In this document: in pieces, positions 57,681-64,000 of the stretch | Position numbering within the stretch: position 1 is the stretch's first letter | Layout of the letters: each line of letters starts with the position of its first letter | Assembly (NCBI GenBank): GCA_021464415.1 | Contig: CM038467.1 | Location: 49,227,715-49,291,714, forward strand | Reading direction: 5' to 3' | From: Lonicera japonica | Taxonomy: Eukaryota > Streptophyta > Magnoliopsida > Dipsacales > Caprifoliaceae | DNA length: 64,000 bases | Notes under the pieces: model-generated | The model's database searches: none | What the model was told of the DNA's origin: nothing | The model's input: only the letters and a program-made list of their open reading frames with translations | Program-made: the position numbers and the translations under genes

Positions 57681-58070
57681 GTAGTGGCGTAGCCATAAAA
57701 TTTTGTTAGTGGGGTCAATCGTCTCGCAAAATTCTAGCCTACTACAATGACTAAATTATCAATCGAGAGAATTAGGAAGGAACAGTGTTACTCAATCCAA
57801 AAAAAGCACAATCCAATAGATAATAGTATATGCAAATGTGCATGTGTCCTATTACTTGAAACTCTCTCTGATATTAAAATGTATATGTGTGGTCAAATGC
57901 ATTTTTTTTAATAGTTTGACCCCACCAAAAACTATTTTTTTCTACATTTAAATTGTGTCAATTATACACATTAGTCTAAATTTATTCAAAATATATCCTA
58001 TGTAACTGTATGTTATAAATTTTAAGTGGGATCACTTAACCCCATAAACTTACATGTGGCAACGCTAGTG
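57681..58070. mobile_element. Possible small TIR element
   Basis: The left end 'gtagtggcgtagccat' and the complement of the right end 'cactagcgttgccaca' are similar inverted ends. 'gtggggtcaa' near the left and 'gaccccac' near the right also pair. No TSD was found. Tentative. Confidence 0.3.
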
Positions 58071-58556
58071 AATATCGGGCCTTCTATCAGAAGGACCTGG
58101 CCCAATAAAGCCAACAGTAAATCATGCCACCTAAGGCCCAAAGTCACTTGTGCAACATAATAGCACAAAGCGTAGGTCCATTTCCCTAAAATATCTAGAC
58201 CAGATGAGTCAAGACAATATTCTTTCAAAGAAGCCAACCACACAAGATAAGGCAGAAGAAATCTCCTCCACGAATATGGTACTGGTTACTTACTCTCACT
58301 TGTATTACCAGTTTATAATTCCTTACCATATTCAGCTTTTACACTCAGCCTCCAATATAAAGGCTTTTACATTTTAACTATAGAGTATGTATATTTTCAA
58401 GTCGAACCACATTACTTATTGGTGTTGTGGTTTAGTTATCTTTTCTTTATTCACATACAAGTTGTACTCGAACCACATTACTTGTTGGCGAGTAATCTGC
58501 AACAAGCTTTACCAAAGGTTCTCATTATGCATCCTTTGACTTAATGTGATACCACC

Positions 58557-58742
58557 TATTGACGAATAAAGAGATAGAAGAGAGAATATATTATATTGTT
58601 ATATGATGAAGGAATACAAAGGTCCTTTATATAGGGATGATAAGACCTAAACATAGAAGCCACAATCCTTCCATGATTCTCGGAATCAATGGAGGTCAAC
58701 TATACCATATATATACACCTACCATATCTATACATTCTAATA
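58557..58742 (-). repeat. 3' LTR of the degraded copia
   Basis: Homologous to the 204-bp LTR at 52761-52964 ('accatatctata', 'attctaata' end, TATA-like 'cctatataaagg' on the minus strand). On its minus-strand 3' side the next bases are GGTGGTATCACATTAAG, which look like a primer-binding site. Confidence 0.75.
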
Positions 58743-58850
58743 TACTATATATTCTCTCCCCTAAGTTAGCACACATATATCAAATATGCCCAACTTGCTA
58801 ATCAAGTTGGCGAATATTTTCCTTGCCATAGCCTTGGTGAGTTTGTTAGT

Positions 58851-60649
58851 TGATAAACACCCAAAAATGCCATATTGTATACCCCAAAAGCTTCTTGGTA
58901 GTCCTTTATTATTTCCTAAACTATGCTAATATCATCTTTTGCTTGCTTTATAACTGAAAAGTGAAAAAGAATAATTTTGTGTCAAATTTAACTAACAATG
59001 CAGCAAAGATGTGTCAAGAAGAAATGGAAATTGTTACGATGGTTAGGAAAGCTTTAAATTGATGATTCATAATGTTCTAAGATGTGTGGAAGTCCAAATC
59101 TAAGAAGAATTGCATTAATATTTAAGCACGCAAAAAAATCGGTTTTTGATCATTTAGGTGACAGTTCGGTATTTTGATCATAACTTTGCGCTCAAAACTC
59201 AGAATTTTTCTTGCTATATATGGTTCGAAAGAAGAGTCAGAGGGCTACAACTTTCGTGTTTTGACAATCTTCAGATTCTATCATCTTGATGGTGAAAAAA
59301 GGCCCTAAACCTACTGCCTGCGCACAACCGCGTAAATGAGTGTTTGTATTTCTCTCTTACGGACCCTCTCCCAAACCATTTATCTCATTATCCATTATGG
59401 AAGCCCAGTTAAAAATTCTCCAGTAGCCCATGTTTTTAATCATCCTATCAACTAAGCTCATTCTCTCCTTTACCTTATCAAGCACCTTCCATTCCTAAAA
59501 TTAACTTTCTTGCTCTCCACTCCATCTAAATTAATTCCTTTTCTAAGCCTCCCATATTTGTCCCCTTAAATCCTAATCCTAAACTTATAAATAAAGGCCC
59601 TTAGCCCCCATTCTAAACACACAACTACAAGAGAGAATGAAACTTGTGAAGAGATAGAGAGAGAAGGAGTCGCGCGCACTACCGCTAGAAGAATCATTCA
59701 ACCGGAGTTCTAGATTTCAAGGAGAGTTTTATTTATTGTAATTTTCATTATTATTTTGTAAGTTCCTCTTTGATATTGAGATTAATATTTTAATTGAGTA
59801 ATGAAATTTTATTTAATATCATTCTTGTGTTCAATATTTATGATGGAAGGCTAATCTCCTTTCAAAGGGAGAGATGAAACCTTAATATTTAATTTAACTT
59901 ATATTATTGCATGTAGTACCCATGTGCTTAATTTAATAAAAAAATCCTTTTGATTGACCTCCAAAATAGGCAATCCAATTTAGTGTGATTATTGATTTGA
60001 GAAACAAACTACACACCATAGAATTTTCTTGAGTTGATTTTAATCACTAAATTCTCTTCTAAACTTTAATTGTTAATATGGATGATTGTTGAACTTTTGT
60101 GTTTTTCTTAAGTGGCTATTCATTGGAAGCTTACTTTAATCCATGTTATTATTTTTTTGAAAGAAGAAAATTTTATTTTACAAAAGATTTAAAAGATAAA
60201 AATTGGTTTTAAGGTTATATCTTGAAATTACTAGTGTACTTGAATATTAAGATCATGCTACATACCGTAGGTGTCTCTTAAGTATTTAAGTAAATTAGAA
60301 TTTCTATTTTATCTTGGGTACATACATGTGGTAATAAAATAGTTAAATTAAAGTAATTGGTAGTGGATTCTTAACCCTTAATTTCTCTCAATATTTGATT
60401 AATCTCTCTTGTGAATTGCTAATTAGTTATTCTTTAATTTTAATTTTAATTAAAAAAAGAAAAGAAAAAAATACTTTTCAAAATCAAAATTGGTTTTAAT
60501 TTGGCAATCTTAAGTTTTTTCTATAATTTTCAATTCCTTTCCCCGAGATTTAGATTGACCCCTTATTTTCCCACTTTACTACGCCTAATTAAATTTTTGT
60601 AGATAAGGGTTTTTGTTTGCAGTCTTGATACGACTAGAGACGCGCAACA
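58851..60649 (+). mobile_element. Solo-LTR-like insertion in copia RNase H
   Basis: It begins TGATAAACACCC and ends CGCGCAACA. It interrupts the RNase H reading between SED (60658) and the ILTKA block (58845), as seen from the intact relative at 52972-53220. Flanks TTAGT (58846-58850) and TCAGT (60650-60654) fit a TSD with one change. A TATA-like 'acttataaataaagg' lies at 59584. At 1799 bp without coding capacity, a Ty3-type solo LTR is most likely. Confidence 0.65.
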
Positions 60650-60657
60650 TCAGTGAA

Positions 60658-60957
60658 CTAATCTTCTGAGCGTACATGAGGAACATAAATAACTTTTTCT
60701 TCTAATTTCTCTTTGATGAAGAACTTGTCTACTTCAACATGCTTTGTTTTATCATGATGAACTGGATTGTGTGCGATATCACATGCCGCCTTGTTATCAC
60801 AATATAACATCATAGGTTCTTTTGGAGGAAAACCGAGATCTGTCAGTAGCAGTTTCAACAACAATAACTCTTGAATATCAACGATCATTCTTCGATATTC
60901 TGATTCTGCGCTTGATCGAGATACTACATTTTGCTTCTTACTTCTCCAAGTGACCAA
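60658..60957 (-). pseudogene. Copia RNase H, cut by insertion
   Basis: TWRSKKQNVVSRSSAESEYR, LLLTDLGFPPKEPM, YCDNKAACDIAHNPVHHDKT and FFIKEKLEEKVIYVPHVRSE run to the break at 60657. The C-terminal end (NLISKLGIFDICV) lies beyond the insertion at about 58845-58750. Confidence 0.88.
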
Positions 60958-61476
60958 GTTTCCTCCTAGAAATGTGAAGTACCTTGGTGTAAACCTTATG
61001 TCACATATATTACCCGCCTAATCAGCATCAGTATATTCTTCAACTTTCAGAAAATTCTCATTTTTTTGGAATAGGATTCCATTTCCAGGAGCTGCTTTGA
61101 GATAGCTGATAATCCTCATAACTACCTGCATATGATTCTCCCCTGGATTATGCAAGAATTAACTGACAGTACTCAATGCATATGATATATCAGGTCTTGT
61201 ATGTACTAGATACATCAATCTTCCTACCAATCTCTGTTAGCGCCCTTTATCAACGGGCACTTGATCTGTTTCAACTTTTAACTTTAATCCTTCCTCTATT
61301 GGAGTCTCTGACGGTTAACAAGTGAACATTCTGGTTTCACTTAGTAAGTCTAGGACATACTTTATCTGAGATAGGAAGATGCCTTTTGATGATCTAGATA
61401 CCTTGATTCCCAGAAAATACTTCAAGTTCCTAAGGTCGTTCATCTCAAATTCATGAGATAAGAGTTTCTTCAATGC

Positions 61477-62247
61477 CTACTGTTCTTGAAGGTCGTTTCC
61501 TGTGAGCACCATGTCATCTACATAAACGATAAGTGCCGTAATCTTCCCATGACTATTCTTCAAAAATAAAGTGTGATCAGAATTACTCTGGCTGTACCCA
61601 AACTTTTGCATTGATCTGGTGAATCTCCTAAACCACGCTCTAGGGGATTGTTTTAGTCCATACAAAGATTTTTTCAACTTGCAAATTTTATTTGTATGTT
61701 CAACCGGGATCTTATATTTAGGTGGGAACTCCATATATACCTCCTCCTCTAAATCCCTATGTAAGAAGGCATTTTTTACATCGAACTGTTGTAGAGGCCA
61801 GTCCAAGTTTGCAGCTAATGAGAGTAACATTCACACTGTATTGATCTTTGCTATGGGTGCAAATGTCTCTAGATAATCAATCCCATGCGTCTGTGTGTAA
61901 CCTTTTACAACCAGTCTCGCTGTGAATCTTTCGATTGTTCCATTTGCTTTAAATTTCACAGTGTACACCCACTTGCAAACCACCTTCTTCTTTCATGCTA
62001 GTAATTCGGCCAATTCCCACGTGTCATTTTTCAACAAAGACTTCATTTCCTCATCCATTGCTGATTTTCACTTAGAATCATATAAGGCTTCCTACACACT
62101 GTTAAGAATAGATACAAAAGATAATTGATTCACAAAAGATTTATTAGATGCAGTTAACCGGTCACAAGACACATTATTACTCATAGAATATTTAGATTTA
62201 CTGGTAAATTATGGGTCATACGTAGGTTTAGGTACACTTCTATTTGC
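61477..62247 (-). pseudogene. Copia reverse transcriptase
   Basis: In broken frames: [36 protein letters not shown], a stop, then [33 protein letters not shown] and LIVYVDDMVLTGND. The DVKNAF and YVDD aspartates are present, but the frame is interrupted before and after. Confidence 0.88.
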
Positions 62248-62769
62248 TCAGTTAAGAAGCTTTTTTCTAGGAATAGAAAAATATGATACATGGGAGGATT
62301 CAACTATAGGGATATTTGAAATGGACGATTGGTTATTTGCGCCAGGCAGTGACGGAGACGGCACAACTTCACTTAGCAAGATTTCTGTTGTTACCATATC
62401 AGGGGATGACGTGATTTTGGTTGTCTCTGCTGCCGGTGGTGAATTCGAAGTCAACGTTGAAACCATTTCTATTGAGCTTATCTCTTCCTCATTGATATTT
62501 TCAAATAACTGAACTTTTTTATAATGCTCCCCCTGAAGTTCAACTAGGTGAAAGTACATAGTTTTTTCATGAAATGTCACATCCATAGTGACATATATTT
62601 TATGTGTGGGAGGATGATAACACCAATATCCCTTCTGAGAAGATGCATACCATACAAAGATGCATTTGAGAGCGTGAGGTTCAATCTTGTTCCGTTGCTC
62701 CTTTGGTAAGTGAACAAATGTAACACATCTAAACACCCGGGGAGGAAAATTTGACACGGTAGGAGCCAT
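62248..62769 (-). pseudogene. Copia integrase C-terminal and linker region
   Basis: APTVSNFPPRVFRCVTFVHL, KCIFVWYASSQKGYWCYHP and VTMDVTFHE are the GKGY-like C-terminal region of copia integrase. A Ser/Thr/Pro-rich linker (SNSPPAAETTKITSS) follows. It ends in a stop at 62248 before RT. Confidence 0.85.
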
Positions 62770-63413
62770 GACAGACTTAGCTAAGACTTTAAAGTGTGTT
62801 TGGAAATCAACTATGGCTGAGGGGATGCAGTTTACTAAATAGACAACCGAGGATAGTGCTTCACCCCCAATACGAGGTTGGTGCGTTTACGCAGATCAGT
62901 GATGCCCGAACTATTTATAACAAATGACGATTTTTTCATTCGGCAAGCCCATTCTGTTGAGGAGTATAAGGACATATAGTCTGTTGATTGATCCCATGAT
63001 GTTTGAAGTATGCCTGTAACTTGGTACTCATATATTCCCCACCATTATCACTTTGGCGAACTTGAATAGTAGCATTATATTATGTACTGGTCTGTTTATG
63101 AAATCTCTGAAACAAACCACTAACTTGTCCTTTGTATTTCATGGGACAAACCCACGTCATTCGTGTGCAATCATCAATAAGCGTGACAAACCATCGTATA
63201 CCACCTAAAGAAGAAATGTGAGGCAGTCCCTATACATCAGAATTAATAATCATAAATGGAATGAACTCTTAGTTAATGAAGGTTTAAAGGAAGTACGATA
63301 ACTTTTAGCCAGTTCACAAATCTCACAGTGAAAACCAGAAAAATTAACTTTATGAACTAAACGAGGAAAAGTTCATCTAACTAACCAAACGATGCGTGTC
63401 TTAACCGATGGTG

Positions 63414-63845
63414 CTATAACCAAAGTTCATCTGTAATTTTCGTTTCAAAGGTACTAGTGTTCAAGGCTTTGTGCAAACAATCTGTGCTTTTAAACTCCAG
63501 GTCCAGATAGTATAATTTTTCGCGCCTAACACCATAACCAATAATTTTCTTCGTCTGAATATCCTTAAAAACACAATAAGAAGGCCAAAAGATGACAACA
63601 CAGTATGGGGCATTAATTATTTGAGAAACAGATAATACATTATAATATAAGGATAGTACTACTAAGACGGAGGTTAGGTTCAGAGTGTCAGATAGATTGA
63701 TTGATCCTTTTTCCACTACAAGGACTGGGGCACCATTGGCTGTGGAAACAAAGGTCTGAGATGATGGGGTTAAAGGAGTAACTATTTTTGAATTATATGT
63801 CATATGATCAGTTGCACCAGAATGAATTACCCATGTATTATTCAA
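63414..63845 (-). pseudogene. Copia protease and pre-integrase region
   Basis: It reads NNTWVIHSGATDHMTYNS, where the catalytic DSGA is HSGA, so the aspartate is lost. Then come FVSTANGAPVLVVEKGSINL, VLSVSQI and KKIIGYGVRREKLYYLD, the usual run up to the integrase zinc region. Decayed integrase follows to about 62770 (CEICELAKSYRTSF in broken frames). Confidence 0.85.
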
Positions 63846-64000
63846 AACAGAGACATAATGTAAAGCCGTACCTGATGTACTTATGGTGGTGAGTAAGCCT
63901 GAGGCCTGTGGTTACCACTTATTGGGGTCTGACATGTTCCGCGATTATTAGAATCGTTCCACCAATCCGAATATCCAATAATTTCATAGCAAACCTTTTT

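Larger units (their letters stand above)
55545..58504 (+). mobile_element. Non-autonomous Ty3-like element (gag only)
   Basis: Similar flanks at about 55545-56045 and 58071-58504 act as LTRs; both contain 'aaagtcacttgtgcaaca' and 'atataaaggctt' and end GCAACA. After the left one comes a primer-site-like 'cttggtgccatttttgggag' (56047). A heavily broken gag follows from ATG 56094: a Ty3 gag core (LRGLAM, SINSFD, IILTIKQRDGETFSEYSTRF, NNLDDMVAVTTFVN), then a knuckle YCDYHQDHNYN near 57365. No pol is present. TSDs were not found and LTR starts are approximate. Confidence 0.6.
58557..64000 (-). mobile_element. Degraded copia element running off the window
   Basis: Its 3' LTR is at about 58557-58742, followed (plus strand) by a purine tract complement and RNase H end. 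Pol is read leftward from the window edge: protease 63845, integrase, RT 61830-61477, RNase H 60957-60658. Stops and frameshifts occur throughout. A 1.8-kb insertion (58851-60649) splits RNase H after SED. Gag and the 5' LTR lie beyond 64000. Confidence 0.88.

Overview
This is a plant nuclear window, most probably from a eudicot. It is AT-rich and contains intron-bearing relics of typical plant gene families: an AMI1-type amidase, LRK10-like receptor kinases and an LRR-XII receptor kinase. It also holds Ty1/copia and Ty3-type LTR retrotransposons, an L1-type LINE, SINE-like pieces and Tourist-type MITEs. There are no bacterial operons, CRISPR arrays or convincing RNA genes. I see no complete, intact host gene. 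The amidase has two clean exons and then stops; both kinase families are pseudogenes. All reading is by eye, so repeat family names are inferences from termini and motifs.

1-11.7 kb is a nest of LTRs without coding internal regions. A large-LTR Ty3-like copy lies on the minus strand (about 700-5529) and is split by a 1.94-kb Tat-like solo LTR (2662-4601, TSD GTGGG). A second large-LTR copy lies on the plus strand (6829-10171, TSD AGATT), inside a Sirevirus-like solo LTR (6447-11147, TSD GTATA). That LTR sits in a repeat whose paralogue at about 11.6 kb shows the empty site. The two large-LTR copies carry clusters of covarying 14-nt mini-palindromes.

11.7-20.4 kb: two head-to-head LRK10-like kinase pseudogenes (12113-12990 minus, 14072-16356 plus); the second is split by a Tat-like solo LTR (14488-15690, TSD ACATC). 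Then come a tandem repeat (17.5-18.1 kb) and an unidentified two-exon gene relic on the minus strand (19.7-20.35 kb).

20.5-31.7 kb: an inverted pair of Athila-associated gene copies (20.49-22.1 plus, 23.25-24.79 minus). A gypsy integrase fragment follows, fused in frame to a displaced LINE block, and then a nearly full-length L1-type LINE on the minus strand with a poly(A) tail.

30.4-38.1 kb: a degraded copia element on the minus strand is split by a very young 5157-bp copia with apparently identical 174-bp LTRs and TSD GCAAC. 38.3-39.4 kb: two abutting Tourist-like MITEs share one TAA. 40.3-41.8 kb: exons 1 and 2 of an AMI1-like amidase on the minus strand.

42.9-51.0 kb: small tandem repeats, then a 7-kb LRR receptor-kinase pseudogene on the minus strand. 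A 2.63-kb gag/protease-only copia sits in its first exon (48258-50887, TSD CATTC). 52.7-64 kb: a 556-bp copia deletion derivative (TSD AAAAC), two Ty3-like gag relics on the plus strand, and a degraded copia on the minus strand running off the right edge, interrupted by a 1.8-kb solo-LTR-like insertion.

The window therefore reads as a transposon graveyard with a few recent arrivals built over decayed receptor-kinase loci.
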